The notes: generated by a model from the letters alone, not told the origin. A stretch of DNA of 64,000 nucleotides from Apostichopus japonicus (GCF_037975245.1 NC_092572.1:22248489-22312488); one strand, 5' to 3'; shown: positions 34,747 through 47,877, numbered from the stretch's first letter. Program-made: numbers and translations.

Positions 34747-35824
34747 CTCATATCCACTCATACTTCCCTCATATATCCTCTTATACATCCTCTCATATAT
34801 CCTCTTATATCCTCTCATACATCCTCTTATATCCTCTCATATATCCTCTCATACATCCTCTCATACATCCTCTCATATATCCTCTCATACATCCTCTCAT
34901 ACATCCTCTCATACATCCTCTCATATCCTCTCATACATCCTCTCATATATCCTCTCATACATCCTTTCATACATCCTCTTATATCCTCTCATATATCCTC
35001 TCATACATCCTCTCATACATCCTCTCATATCCTCTCATACATCCTCTCATACATCCTCTCATACATCCTCTCATATCCTCTCATACATCCTCTCATATAT
35101 CCTCTCATACATCCTCTCATACATCCTCTCATATCCTCTCATATATCCTCTTATATCCTCTCATACATCCTCTTATATCCTCTCATATATCCTCTCATAC
35201 ATCCTCTCATACATCCTCTCATATCCTCTCATACATCCTCTCATACATCCTCTCATACATCCTCTCATATCCTCTCATACATCCTCTCATATATCCTCTC
35301 ATACATCCTCTCATACATCCTCTCATACATCCTCTCATATATCCTTTCATACATCCTCACATACATCCTCTCATACATCCTCTCATACATCCTCTCATAC
35401 ATTCTCTCATATATCCTCTCATATATCCTTTCATACATCCTCTCATACATCCTCTCATACATCCTCTCATATATCCTCTCATACATCCTCTCATACATCC
35501 TCTCATACATCCTCTCATACATCCTCTCATATATCCTCTCATACATCCTCTCATATATCCTCTCATATATCCTCTCATACATCCTCTCATACATCCTCTC
35601 ACATATCCTCTCATATATCCTCTCATACATCCTCTCATATCCTCTCATACGTCCTCTCATATAGTCTCACATATTCTCTCATACATCCTCTCATACATCC
35701 TCTCATATATCCTCTCATATATCCTCTCATATATCCTCTCATACATCCTCTCATACTGTATATCCTCTCATATTCTCTCAATACCTTTCATACATCCATT
35801 CATATCCTCTTATATAGCCGTTCA
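34747..35824 (+). repeat. 12-bp tandem array (CATCCTCTCATA)
   Basis: About 85-90 short units, mostly 12 bp with CATACATCCTCT or CATATATCCTCT, plus interspersed 10-bp units (CATATCCTCT) that shift the frame. The plus strand is pyrimidine rich. Because most units are four codons long, frames of over 360 codons open on the plus strand (HPLI or SSHT repeats) and 131 on the minus strand; these are artefacts. Confidence 0.96.
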
Positions 35825-36061
35825 TAAACCCTGATATTCCTTGACATGAAGACAGAAAGTAACTGGCACTCTCACATATTCAAACAGCTGTTTGGAAAAC
35901 AGAATGCTAACATGTGGTAACATTTCATATTGGTATACTGCCATCCCTTCAGAAAGTTGTTGGAAAAACTTGGGAAATAGAGGTCAGTATTTCTAATTGT
36001 GTTAGTTTACCACAAGGAGCACATTCATTGTTCTATGGAAGGGACACTTGTAGTCTGATGG
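35825..36061. other. Unique spacer between two arrays
   Basis: No gene or repeat seen. Confidence 0.5.
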
Positions 36062-36896
36062 ATTATTCATTATGTTGACCATTTACCAATACACATTGTA
36101 TCGTTTATATTGACCAGCCACCAATACTCATTGTATTCATTATGTTGACCAGCCACCAATACATATTGCAGTCATTGTGTTAACCAGCAATAGACAGTCA
36201 TCATTTTGACCACTAATCAATACACATTGAATTTATTATGCTGACCTTCCATCGATACACATTGAATGGTGTTGACCAGTCACTGATACACATTGTACTA
36301 TGTTGACCAGTCACTGATACACATTGTATTATGTTGACCAGTCATTAATACACAATGTATTATGTTGACCTGTCACTGATACACATTGTATTAGGTTGAC
36401 CAGTCACTGATACACATTGTATTATGTTGACCAGTCACTGATACACATTGTATTATGTTGACCAGTCAGTGATACACATTGAATTGTGTTGACCTGTCAG
36501 TGATACACATTGAATTGTGTTGACCAGTCACTGATACCCATTGTATTATGTTGACTAGCCACCAACAGACAATGCATTCATTATGTTGACCAGTCACTGA
36601 TACACATTGAATTGTGTTGACCAGTCACTGATACCCATGTATTATGTTGACTAGCCACCAACAGACAATGCATTCATTATGTTGATCAGTCACTGATACA
36701 CATTGTATTATGTTGACTAGCCACCAACAGACAATGCATTCATTATGTTGACCAGTCACTGATACACATTGTATTATGTTGACCAGTCACTGATACACAT
36801 TGTATTATGTTGACCAGTCACTGATACACATTGTATTATGTTGACCTGTCACTGATACACATTTTTTATGTTGACCAACCAGCAGTAATATTGACC
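36062..36896 (+). repeat. 31-bp tandem array with longer variant units
   Basis: The unit is GTATTATGTTGACCAGTCAC then TGATACACATT. The left edge is more diverged (ACCAGCCACCAATAC forms). A longer block with GTTGACTAGCCACCAACAGA and CAATGCATTCATTATG occurs three times (near 36549, 36645 and 36712). Confidence 0.93.
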
Positions 36897-37017
36897 ATAT
36901 CTGTCCTGATAGATATAGATATATCCCTAGTTTGAAAATGAGCCGATTGTGAAAACTAATATATATCTTCATCTAATCCCAGCTCATGCAGTAAAGAAGA
37001 TTACTACCATTCATACA

Positions 37018-37105
37018 TTATTATTAATATTATTATTATTATACAAAATTTCTATAGCGCCTTATCCAATCAGAAATTGCTCTAAGGCCCTTTACAGTAA
37101 AATAC
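37018..37105 (-). mobile_element. Retroelement 3'-tail module (minus)
   Basis: On the minus strand: CTGTAAAGGGCCTTAGAGCA, then GGCGCTATAGAAATTTTG and an (AAT)n tail. It is analogous to the tails at 20.1 and 22.0 kb. Confidence 0.55.
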
Positions 37106-39284
37106 AAACAAACATGATATACAAATATATAAATCGATAATGTAAGGTATAAAAAGGGTAAAAAATTTGTTATATACCATCTGACAATAAATTGTATAAA
37201 AACTGCAAATGTAAAAGCGAAAATGATACAAACAAATTCTTAAACTTTAAAATATATATAAATGTGAAAAATTTTAAGTTTTAAAAGCACTATAAACGCA
37301 AAATGGAAAATGCGTTGTAATAATGTGACAATATACATGAAAACCTAACATACTCTGGAAGAAGCTGCTTTGTTTTCATTATTTCTTATCGTCTTCTGCT
37401 CTACGCTCGTTTGATGTTTTTCCCCATCTGTAAATTATATTGCACCAATCTGATATTCCTCACAGCAATTTCCTTTTAGTTTATTCTTATAAGTCAATAA
37501 TATTACTTCCAGTATTCTAATCTTTTCTGAGCTGATTCTTATCTTTTTGAAAATATACACACATTCACCAAGATAATGTTTGCCTGTTAGCCTGTAGCAA
37601 GGTATTTGTTTACTGCAGTATTTGTTACTATATTGTTGATATATTACAGATGTATGATGTTTCCCATGTGACTGTACATGAACCTTTTCTTCTATAGTAA
37701 CTGAAAGTCAGTTTTGTTGTGTGCTGTAAATTAATTGCCAGGCAGCCAATGAAAGAAAAAATTGTCAGAGATCGCTTAAATGTTACTCACATTTTCATGA
37801 AGTGCGCAGTTTTCATCACCCTTCAGAAGTCTGCACTAAAGATTTGGAACACACAAGCATCGTGTGATTAACACCAATTCAATAGAATATTAGTGGTGCA
37901 AGTGTCTTTGTGTATCAAGAATGGTTTTTGGACTTTTTTGAATTTTTGACGAATTTGATAAGAGTGTAACTTTTGCCAAACTCTTCCCCTTCCTCCCTCT
38001 TACACTTTAACCAACCTCTTCTCTATATCCCAAAAAAGCAATTTGGTATGAATTAGTGAGTGCATACATCAAAACGTATTTAGCCTTACCTTACCAACAT
38101 TTATGAAGACCATTGATACTCTGGCCATTTTGAGATGTTGGTTAGTATTTAAGGAATGTTAAAGCATTCTCAAAACTTAACTTATATTTTCAAAGCAGTT
38201 TCATATAGGTATCGATCATCTGCAGTTTTTTTTCTGTTTTGACACCATAGGGAGACACAAACATGCATACAGGCACCCTCCCACGCATACACCCACGTGC
38301 ATGCACACACATACATCATACATACAAACATACATACATAGGAAAGAAAAAATACTCAATTGTTGCTTTATTGCTTTACATGCATATATAGATAGTTGAG
38401 GGATAATGTAATCTTCTGGGGAGATCCAGAAAGCTCAAAACTGAAAAAGAAAGATAAAAGGATGAATTCTTGAAGGGAACCATTTGATGCGATTAAACCA
38501 ATTAGATTGATCCCTGCTATTGCATCCAACACATGGGCAAATCTAACCAGAAAAGTGATTGGATTTACAGCTTTACAGCATCACTAGTTAAGTCTCTTCT
38601 CTTCAATGCAGCAATAAAAACCCTGTTTACATCCATTCTCCAATTGCCCATCAATAGGTTAAATGATGCAGGGGAATTGAGAATAATAAACAGCCAAGGA
38701 AAAAGACTCAATTGTTGCTTTTATCTGTTCCAGTCGGGCCGTGCCAGTCTTCTCGGGAAGATTACCGTGTACTATCAAATTGGAGAAGAAAAGGTTGCTG
38801 GTTATATAGAAAGAGACCTGCTACATTTAACAGTTGAATTCACATTTTTATTTGTAGTCTAGGGGGAACAGACGTTTAAGCAGTTTATTGATCATAAAAC
38901 TGACTTTATCAAGAGATTCCATCTTCCTGCCAATCATAATGAAATGATGTCAAAAAGCCAAATCCGAAAATTGCAAAATGTTTGACTGTTTCTTCATTTA
39001 TGTTCAAAGAAGCTTTATGAAGCTAATGAAATGTATTGTTGTGATGAGTCTGTGTGTAATACTTAAGAAAAACATCTCAAAGGTACTGCTTTACTTTGAG
39101 CTGCTCAAAGTGTTGCCATGTCCAACACCAATACATTAATGTTGTTATAGTTGGTAAACTTGCTATACAAAGTGCATAGATGTAAAGCAGTTTTATATAC
39201 ACACAAACCATATGTAGTAATTTATATAACCATAGTAATTCATAGTAATTAATTTAAAACATGAACCAGTAATTTATTAGAGAA
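37106..39284. other. No gene recognised; one 109-codon plus frame
   Basis: The frame at 38533-38862 starts MGKSNQKSDWIYSF and has mixed composition, but I recognise no domain. A CA/CATA microsatellite lies at about 38255-38342. Confidence 0.35.
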
Positions 39285-39292
39285 AGTCTAAC

Positions 39293-39673
39293 CAGGCGTG
39301 TAGCCAAGGGGGGGCGGGCAAAGGGGGCGACTGCCCCCCCCCTTGAGCATATGGTCAATTCCGTAGTGACTCGCGTGACATATTTACTAAAATTCCTCTC
39401 TATTTGATATCATTAAACAATAAAGAAAGACATATTTTTTGGTATGATGTTGACCTTATCATGGAATTGACCATATGTTTGTTTGAATATGTTTTTATGG
39501 TATCGCTAGTAATTTCAAGCTTAGATGCAACTTACAAGGCCTGGGAAGTGCCATTTCCAGTGATCTGGGAGGCATTTTCAGCCAAAATTTTCTTGTACAC
39601 GTAGCACCAACTCATGGTGGCGCTAAGCTTAGAGGTTCGCCCCTCCCTTGGCAAATTCCTGGCTACGAGCCTG
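39293..39673. mobile_element. hAT-like non-autonomous element, 381 bp
   Basis: A perfect 8-bp duplication AGTCTAAC lies at 39285-39292 and 39674-39681. The ends are CAGGCGTGTAGCCAAGG and, from the right, CAGGCTCGTAGCCAGGAA. A short segment near 39540-39600 (AAGGCCTGGGAAGTGCCATT to CAGCCAAAATTTTC) recurs inverted in the element at 58.5 kb. The short frames inside it are not genes. Confidence 0.9.
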
Positions 39674-39681
39674 AGTCTAAC

Positions 39682-41940
39682 GACCTTCACAACCGCTACA
39701 CAAAATTTTAACATTTAAAATTATTACCTGACATTATGTATGAACAGTTATTAGCAAGATCATGAAGGTTTATGGATTCCAAAATGGAGTAATAATACCA
39801 GTAATGTGACATGTGGAAGTAACATTTTCTTTGGATCAATTATTCGGCATGGAGTGAATCTTGCATAGGCCCACTCACTGCCTTGCTAATCTTGTTTCAA
39901 TTACTTAACCAGGTATATCCTTCTAATACTGCCTCGGAGGGATAGTCTCCAATACTTTCTTCTGTATAAGTTAACTAAGATACCCCTCGGGCCACGTGGA
40001 CCTTAATGGAACCACAAGGATAATCAAAGCACTTTACCATCTGACCATTAATACTTTCTTCTTCTTAAAAGAGTCACAAAAAAAATCTCTGCCAAAAATG
40101 GTATCACCTTCTCGAACCGCAGACGTTAAAATGTAAAGAAATTTACAGAGTGGCAATCCGGTTTTGACCTAGTTAATTTTTAACTCAATATGCATGAACA
40201 CTTAAAATAGATTTGGGAAGGAACTGTTAACACCTGAGCTAGAGAAGACTAAATATGAAGTTTGGAAGGTACCATTACAGATGTAGGGGTTTTTGCTATG
40301 TTAGCAGTTAAAGAGCTTCCTCTAATTGTTAGGTCCTTTCTCGCTAGGACTGTGTTTTGTGGATAAGCATTAAACTAAGTTGTCTCTCCTATGTTGGGAT
40401 TGGTGAATAAGGAGGAAAGTACAGTAACAGATGAAGACAAAAAAATCAGATTCAAATACTAAAGAAAGGAGTTTGGGGAGTTGTGTGTTATTATTACTAG
40501 CCAAAGGGCGGTATCACTATGCAGGGCTTCCCTAATTTCCACGTTAGAAAGAGGCTTTCTTAGTCTAAGCAACAATGACTAGAGCTTAGAAATACTCTTG
40601 TAAAGAGAAAAGTGACAAATCCTACTAATGTAGTTGAAAATGAGATGGTAACCTGTTTATAAGAGTATTTTCAGGTTTCATGCTCAGGAATGTGTGATTT
40701 TCCTGTGCCATTGTTGAACCAAACTTGTAAATGAGTACCGAGCAAAGGGGTTTACCATGAGGGTAAAATGTAAACACTATAATTTCTAGTATGTAGCTCC
40801 CAGTGGTAATAAATCCAGATAAAGAAAAATTATTTTCTAAAATTAGTTTAATCATTTAATTTCACCAGTAATTGTTTTAATTTTTAGCTCTAATATCCGG
40901 GTGTAATGAATGTAAACAGACAAACTATAGTCAGTAATCATACAGAGTCATAATATTGTAAACAGAAACCAAAGGACCTGTGCTATTGGAGTAGACTTAA
41001 CAGATATATAGTATCACTTTGACTTATTTTAGACTTAGGGGTTTAAACTTGACTTGCTATTTTCTAGAGACATCAGTTCCTAAAGTTATTGGTTATAGCT
41101 GAGGTAGGTGTTCTGTGGATAGTAGTTGTGAAGGCATTTGTAAGTTAGAACCTATTAAAGCAAAATGAATTACATAAATATAAATGTACACTTAATACTG
41201 CTCTAAAAGTCTCCTTCAAAGTTGTTAACTTTCAAGTCACTAAATAAACTGTTTCCTATGTGATTAAAATGTGTTGAGTATATTTAAATGAACCGTTAAG
41301 GTAGTGTCGTGCAATCAAATTAGCTTTGGGAATTAGCTAAATAGTTAAAACAGCCTCAGCCACATGAGCATGTAATCCCACATGTAATCCAACATGTACC
41401 GCCTCTGGACTTCTTGCATTCTTGATTTATGCACGAGCTGCTGTAATTTCCTATACATGGGGGAAGGGGGGGGGGGGAAGAGAAGTATATGAAGTACTAC
41501 TACTCCTTGATAGCTGGGCTTCTTTGTCAACTTGTCATGAATCTGTTTAGGTGCTACATCACTAGTATCAATATTAATCTGACCAATCTTATCATGACCT
41601 CAAACAATATATGCTACTCAACCCTAGAGATAAGCCCATGATTTCAATCTGAGGTTCAAGTTTTTATTGCACCTTTGGAGAGAAACAAGGTCTTAGTTCA
41701 ATAACTGTAGTAATGCAGCACACACACCAGGAGTAATATTAATTGATGGAGGAGGATTGATATGGTTAAGAGATGCTGCTATTTGCTAAACTAATTGTTT
41801 ATTTAGTGGGGGTATTCAAGTGATGCAGGCAAGCAAATGACTGTGGTTTCAGAATTAATTGTTTTGGTATGAGATGGCTGACAGTTACAGGAGAATATCA
41901 ATAATTTGATTACTATAACAGTACATATAGCAAGGCCAAA
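39682..41940. other. No gene recognised
   Basis: Unique AT-rich sequence with a 12-G run at 41466-41477. No frame over 76 codons. Confidence 0.5.
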
Positions 41941-42304
41941 TTAAAGGCATTGAAGACTCGCCCCGAACCGCGTGCGGACATCTGAAAAAGTTAACTTTCT
42001 GTTGCTTGCAAGTGACGTTTTGTTTGTGTCACTACAAAATGCAGACAGTAATGAAACATGATACCTTGTTATCTTTAGCTCGACCTGAGATGTCCATCTC
42101 TGTATCGTTTGTATACTGTGCTGTGGGTATTGACCGCAGCTGTATGTACTGACTGTACACTAGTGTCTAATTACCAACAGCAAGCTGTGTGTGTATTTTC
42201 TGGGATCGATGGTGGTGTTTAACACTTCTGTTTCACCTCATTCGAAACTAGGTCAAATTACCTGCATGAGACATTTCTTTTTGCGCGAGTCTTCACACCC
42301 TTTA
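41941..42304 (+). mobile_element. TTAA MITE family, copy C (364 bp)
   Basis: Starts TTAAAGGCATTGAAGACTCG and ends GCGCGAGTCTTCACACCC then TTTAC. The right-hand TTAA has become TTAC. Otherwise full length and collinear with copies B and E. Confidence 0.92.
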
Positions 42305-44690
42305 CGTGTATTTTTATTGTTGAGTATATCAGCAAAGGCTAGTCCTAATGAGATGGAAAATTGCTATGTTCCTCTCAAACTTTTAGAATGTTAATGGATT
42401 ATAAACTTACGAGCCTGTTGACTACATATTCCAAACCTCAACCTGTTTCTTTCAATCAATTTTTTTTATCATTTCTTCCTTTTGATTATTTATTATTACC
42501 TCTTTTTTATGGGGGGGGGGGGGGTTTCGGAGGCAGCAAATGAAAAAATAGTTAGATAATCTTTTAATTTGTTATTGCAAGAAAGAAGCTTGATTAGCAG
42601 AAGGCGACAAAAGCTTTTACTTGCAATCATCAGTTGATGATGTTTTTGATAAATTTTGATAAATATAGAAATAAAAATATGAATATGAAAGGTCAATGAC
42701 TCACTGGTTCATTTCTCGTTTCATTTCACCTTTTTCTTAACCCCAATATCATCTCACCTCCTGCTTGCCTGGACATGGTTTCTTAACAAACAGCTTGACT
42801 TGGCATATCAAACTAATTGAACTATAAACAACAAAAGGGGGGAAGGATTTTCACAATTTTAACCATAACACAACACGGGTTAATGACGAAAACAACTCGA
42901 AACTGCAGAGAAAGAAACTTCCGTTTCGAACCGTTCTAAGAGTTGACTGAACTTGATATGAAAGTTTGCTAATCTCTGGTTTTTTGCCCAAGGTCTGAAA
43001 ATAAAAATGGGATGTTAATTGGATCATCTATGCCTGTAGCTATTTGCTCAAGACTTTGAAATTTATTGACCAGTTGTGATCTCCAAATTAAAGTTATCAA
43101 TGTCGAACACTTTTTTTCCCAGAAGCTGCTAAAGGTATTTATAGGATGTAATATCGTTTTCCATTGAATTATTCATAGCTTACTAAGAGGTCTACTTCCA
43201 CACTTTAACAAGGCCTCTAAATTGTCCTCATACACAGCAGGAACATAAGAAATCGTTTCTAATGAAGCTGTTTTGATTTCCCCTAGCTCTACGGTGTTAG
43301 CTAGTGTCAATTTCAACTACTGTGGTGGCTATATGCAAGTGTTTTAGTATAGGATAGACATATCTCTGTTAAATCTAGTGTAATCGCATAATTTTATTAA
43401 TGCTTTAGTAATAAAATGCCAAACAGTTCAACTGCCCAACTTGTGATAGAAGTATTTATCTTTTTACTGATCCTAGACGTCTGTTCGGTGGATTTTTTCC
43501 ATCAACGTTTCTTTTACTGATGTATTTGTATTTTTTATTTTTTTTGAGAGGGGGGGGGGATTTATTTATATCAGTGTTCATAGTGTATTTACTAATGGAT
43601 GTAAAACTGAATTTTAGTCATAATTTCAAGTATCATGGAGCCTTGACATTTTCAGAAAATAGTCATAAGACGTCGAGAAGATCTTTTGGTTGGGATAATT
43701 TCAAGTTTTTCTCAACATGACGTTTGGTTCAGTATCGAAAAGATGCTATAAATAACTGCAAAACCTTGAAATTCTTTGAATTAAATATAAGACATTTCTA
43801 ATAACTTTGATACCTGGAGTTAGTGAACAATAGTATTTATGCAGCTGAAAGTACTTAAAATTAAGCAAAAAATATAATATATATATATAGCCACGGTCAA
43901 ATATGTACCTATAAAACTAAAGGTATACAATAAAATATATGTTAAAAAACATAATAACAATCAAACATATAACTGCAATAAAATAAACACAATCAAACAT
44001 AATAAAACATGCACTCACAATAAAACATAATTACAGTAAAATATAAATATTAATGATGGTGCTGCATATCAAACAATCGATGGTTTTCTACTAGTAAAAA
44101 AATCTTAACTTCTGGTTCATTGATCACCAGCGATGGGTCTAATGTAGACTCACAGATTAAGTTCAAAGGGGCCTTAGTTTGTCTTTATTAGCTGCTTACA
44201 GATCACCCAAGTTGGTCAATTCTGGAGGTCAATTCATGGTCAGAACTGGCAGTATATCTGGAATGGCTAGAAAGGCCGTACTTGTGGATATTTTCATGGT
44301 CAGAAATAACCTTTGGGTTCCTCAAATCAATGAGTTTTATATTTGACTTGGTTTTACCTTTCAAAAGCTGTGTGAAAATCTTTGTTTTGTCACGAATGAA
44401 AAGTAAGGGAAGATCTCATAATGAATGTGAATTTGATTTAATATTATTGCAGGATTGACCAAAGGATAATAAATTTTTCTTTTTCTGCGCAAGAATTGAA
44501 TCATATCTTCAACAATCTTGCCTTCAGTAAACTTACTCCCCCAGAAAGCTGCACAGTGTGCCTATACAAATTGGTACTCTGATTGCATATATGCAAGGTT
44601 CATATAAAAGTATGATGTTCAAATGATGTCAATATTGACTTTATTCTGCTATAGTTCCTGCTTGTAAAGATAGAGTCAGCCTTGTTATTA
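42305..44690. other. No gene recognised
   Basis: Contains a 14-G run (42511-42524), a 10-G run (43550-43559) and A-rich CAATAAAACATA-type short repeats near 43900-44050. No convincing frame. Confidence 0.45.
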
Positions 44691-45105
44691 AAGTTCAGTC
44701 ACTAGGCTAACAACTTTTCTTAAATTGAAGAATAACGTCCTATCTCAAAGTGTTAAAGGCATTGAAGACTCGCCCCAAACTGCGTGCCGCCATCTGAAAA
44801 AGTTATCTTTTTATCTAGACCTGAGATGTCCATCGCTGCTATGTACACTGTGTTGTGGGTATTGACCGTAGCTGCATGTATTGACTGTACACTGGTGCCT
44901 AATTACCGACGGTAGCAAGCTGTGTGTGTATTTTCTGGGATCGATGGTGGTGTCAAACACTTCTGTTACACCACGTTCAAAACTAGGTCAGATTACCGGC
45001 ATGAGACGTTTCTTTGTGCGCGAGTCTTCACACCCTTTAAAGTTCTGTCACTAGGCTAAAGACTTTTCTTAAATTGAAGAATAACGTCCTATCTCAAGGT
45101 GTTAA
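44691..45105 (+). repeat. 65-bp direct repeats flanking MITE copy D
   Basis: AGTTCAGTCACTAGGCTAAC (44691) and AGTTCTGTCACTAGGCTAAA (45041) each continue to ATAACGTCCTATCTCAA and end at GTGTTAAA. Each repeat is preceded and followed by TTAA. Confidence 0.9.
44753..45040 (+). mobile_element. TTAA MITE family, copy D (288 bp, internal deletion)
   Basis: TTAA and both terminal repeats are intact. About 75-80 bp after AAAAAGTTA is missing compared with copies B and E (the segment with the GCAAGTGACGTTTTG and ATGAAACGTGATACC blocks). Confidence 0.9.
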
Positions 45106-45716
45106 ACATCTGTTGGAGAGCATTCATTGCATGTTAATAACACAAACAACTTTCTTAAAGTGTATGATGCTTATGCTAATGACTCTAATAGTAGATGCAC
45201 GCCTTCCTAGCGGGTTCTACCTATTCCTGGTTACTAACCATACACTTAGGTAGCATAAAGAATTGAGTACCATTCTAGCAGATTCTAGCTGTTCATGCAT
45301 TCTAACCGACACACTCACACTCCTGGTCGTCTTATTTATACAACGGTCTCTGACCTCCATCTCAGGAGGGTGCTCAGATCAGATCAAAGTGATGCTGATG
45401 GTTTTGGCGCCTAAGAGGACAGACATGTCGATTTTAATAGCTGGGTAAATACCCTGGACAGATGTATGATCAGCAGATTCATGACAATCATATTCATAAT
45501 CCAATTAAGTCCTGAGGTGTGTACTCCTGGTTCTCTGAATACGACCACGTTCATGTCTCCAAGATGTTTGTCGTAGCTGCACCCATTTCAAATAATCCTC
45601 TTAGCTTTACTCCATCTGTGTATGTTACCAATTAAAGGGGGTGCATGCAGATTATCATGATCTCCATTATCTCTTATCCGTCACAGATAGTTGTTAAAAA
45701 TGATGACTGATAATGC
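45106..45716. other. No gene recognised
   Basis: Unique sequence. Confidence 0.5.
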
Positions 45717-45981
45717 TGGTGTCCTTTCTGTTATAACTATACTGTTACCCTGGTGTCTTGTCTGTTATCCCTCTCTGTTACCCTAGTGTCTTCTGTCATA
45801 CCCATATTGTTACCCTGGTGTCTTGTCTGTTATACCTCTACAGTTCTCCTGGTGTTCTGTCTGTTATACCCCTACTGTTATCCTGGTGCCTTGTCTGTAA
45901 CACCCCTACTGTTACCCTGGTGTCTTCTCTGTCATACCCCTGTTCTCCTGGTACCTTGTCTGTTACACCTCTACAGTTACT
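45717..45981 (+). repeat. Tandem repeat, period about 34 bp, 8 copies
   Basis: The unit is CTGTTACCCTGGTGTCTTGT then CTGTTATACCCCTA, with many small indels. The two overlapping plus-strand frames here are repeat by-products. Confidence 0.9.
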
Positions 45982-46333
45982 TTCGTATATTAAGGTTTCA
46001 CTTTATTCCTCCTGATAAGTTTTCCAAGTTTGTGTTAAATTTGTCAGTTGTTTGAATTGTTTACAGGTTTGAAGTCTTATGGTTATGTATAACCGAAACT
46101 ATTTGCTGCTTTGGATCATATTATGAACAATTTTGGTAAAGCTATTAAGACTTTGCAGTGCAATATACCTCCAGAGTAAATAATACCAAATTCTGAACAT
46201 TAACATATTTTGTTCAAAGCATAAATTTTCAAGCTTAAATGGCAGGAAAGACTCACTTCAAGTAGTTCTCTGCTCTGTAATAAAACAGAAACTATTAACA
46301 CAAAGTTGTATCAAGAGTGACGTTTATTTTTAG
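45982..46333. other. No gene recognised
   Basis: Unique AT-rich sequence. Confidence 0.5.
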
Positions 46334-46427
46334 AGGTGGGTTGATGGATGCAGCGGGTAGGTTGATGGGTGGAGAGGGTGGGTTGATGGGTGGAGAGGGT
46401 GGGTTAATGGGTGGAGAGGGTGGGCTG
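46334..46427 (+). repeat. 21-bp G-rich tandem repeat, about 4 copies
   Basis: The unit is GGGTTGATGGGTGGAGAGGG then T. The first copy is diverged (GATGGATGCAGCGGG). Confidence 0.9.
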
Positions 46428-46556
46428 TAACGGTTGTTTTATTCCTTATCCAGCCTCCCCACTGATATGTTTATCTCATAACAGAAATGCTCTTCTTACA
46501 TTTACTTCCAATAGATGAATAATGTTATGACTTCCCGTCCAACTTTTTCAGTGTAA

Positions 46557-46920
46557 TTAAAGGCATTGCAGACTCGCCCCAAACCATGTGGTGCCATCTG
46601 AAAAAGTTAACTTTCCGTTGCTTGCAAATGACGTTTCTTCTTGTCGCTACAAAATGCAGACAGTAATGAAACGTGATACATTGTTATCTTTTATCTAGAC
46701 CTGAGATGTCCAACGCTGCTATGTACACTGTGTTGTGGGTGTTGACCGCAGCTGTATGTATTGACTGTGCACTAGTGTCTAATTACCGACGGTAGCAAGC
46801 TGTGTGTGTATTTTCTGGGATCGATGGTGGTGTCTAACACTTCTGTTACACCTCATTTGAAACTAGGTCATATTACCGGCATGAGATGTTTCTTTATGCG
46901 CGAGTCTTCACACCCTTTAA
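46557..46920 (+). mobile_element. TTAA MITE family, copy E (364 bp)
   Basis: TTAA at both ends. The left end is TTAAAGGCATTGCAGACTCG and the right end is CGCGAGTCTTCACACCCTTTAA apart from small changes. Full length. Confidence 0.92.
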
Positions 46921-47682
46921 CAATATGATTGTTTTTTCTTTTATTTGGTAACCCCATTTTCCATCCTTAAATGAGACATCGATCCATTGCCCTTGTCTTA
47001 TCTAGTAAATAGCTGTTAAATCTACAGGATCAACAAATGTAATGCTATTTAAAGTAAACAATCCCTTTAAATGTGAGATGTGAGTTTCTATTTGATGTTT
47101 GTCTGGTTACCTGGTGATGCAACAGCTTCTGGCTCTTTGAAACCCTAATGCCCCTCTATCTGCTATATCAACACGATTATTAGTCAATTATCTACGAAGG
47201 GTTTTTCATATTTCATCCCAGGATCGGAAATAACAAGCGGAGAGAAGTAGGTTGCATTGAGTCTATGGAAGAACGGTGTTATGCTCTTTTCCAACTGTTT
47301 CTGGTGATTTATAAAGAGAATTCATAATCAGTTCATTATAATGCAAGGAGAACCAAATCATACGTTACGAATATATATAGTTTGCTCTCGCTTATAAAAT
47401 ATCGTACGAAAAGGGAAGCATGTTAGAAAGCTTAAGCATTTCTCTGAAATATCTTAGAAATAACTTGGGTAAGGTAAGAACAATGGAGAGAGTGTTCTTT
47501 GAACATGGAGTGGGGTTAGGACAGACATCGAATGAACCCCCCCCCCACCCAATCAGAATGATTATTTGACTGCACATCCTATAAACTTCAAGGAGAGATC
47601 CATTATGTTGGAATTTGTCCATCTCAGTGGCTGTGTATCGATTCTTTAGTGAAATTCAATTTTTGTTAATGCCCTAACTGGG
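46921..47682. other. No gene recognised
   Basis: Unique AT-rich sequence with a 10-C run at 47537-47546. Confidence 0.5.
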
Positions 47683-47877
47683 AAGCCCCAATGTCGCCAA
47701 GCCCACTGTGCCTCCCAAGCCCACTATGTGTCTCCCAAGCCCATTATGTGCCTTCCAAGCCCACTATGTGCCTCCCAAGCCCACTATGTGCCTCCCAAGC
47801 CTACTTTGTGCCTCCCAAGCCCTTTGTATTCCTCCCAAACCTATTGTGTGGTTCCCAAACCCACTGTAAGCTCCCAA
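47683..47877 (+). repeat. 20-bp tandem repeat, about 10 copies
   Basis: The unit is AAGCCCACTATGTGCCTCCC with frequent substitutions. Because 20 is not a multiple of three, each plus frame reads the unit in turn, giving proline/serine-rich frames that are not genes. Confidence 0.93.

Noticed and set aside
34679-35834. Frames of 382 and 364 codons (SSHT and HPLI repeats) and 131 codons on the minus strand
   Set aside because: Produced by a 12-bp array; interspersed 10-bp units shift the frame, which a selected coding repeat would not tolerate.
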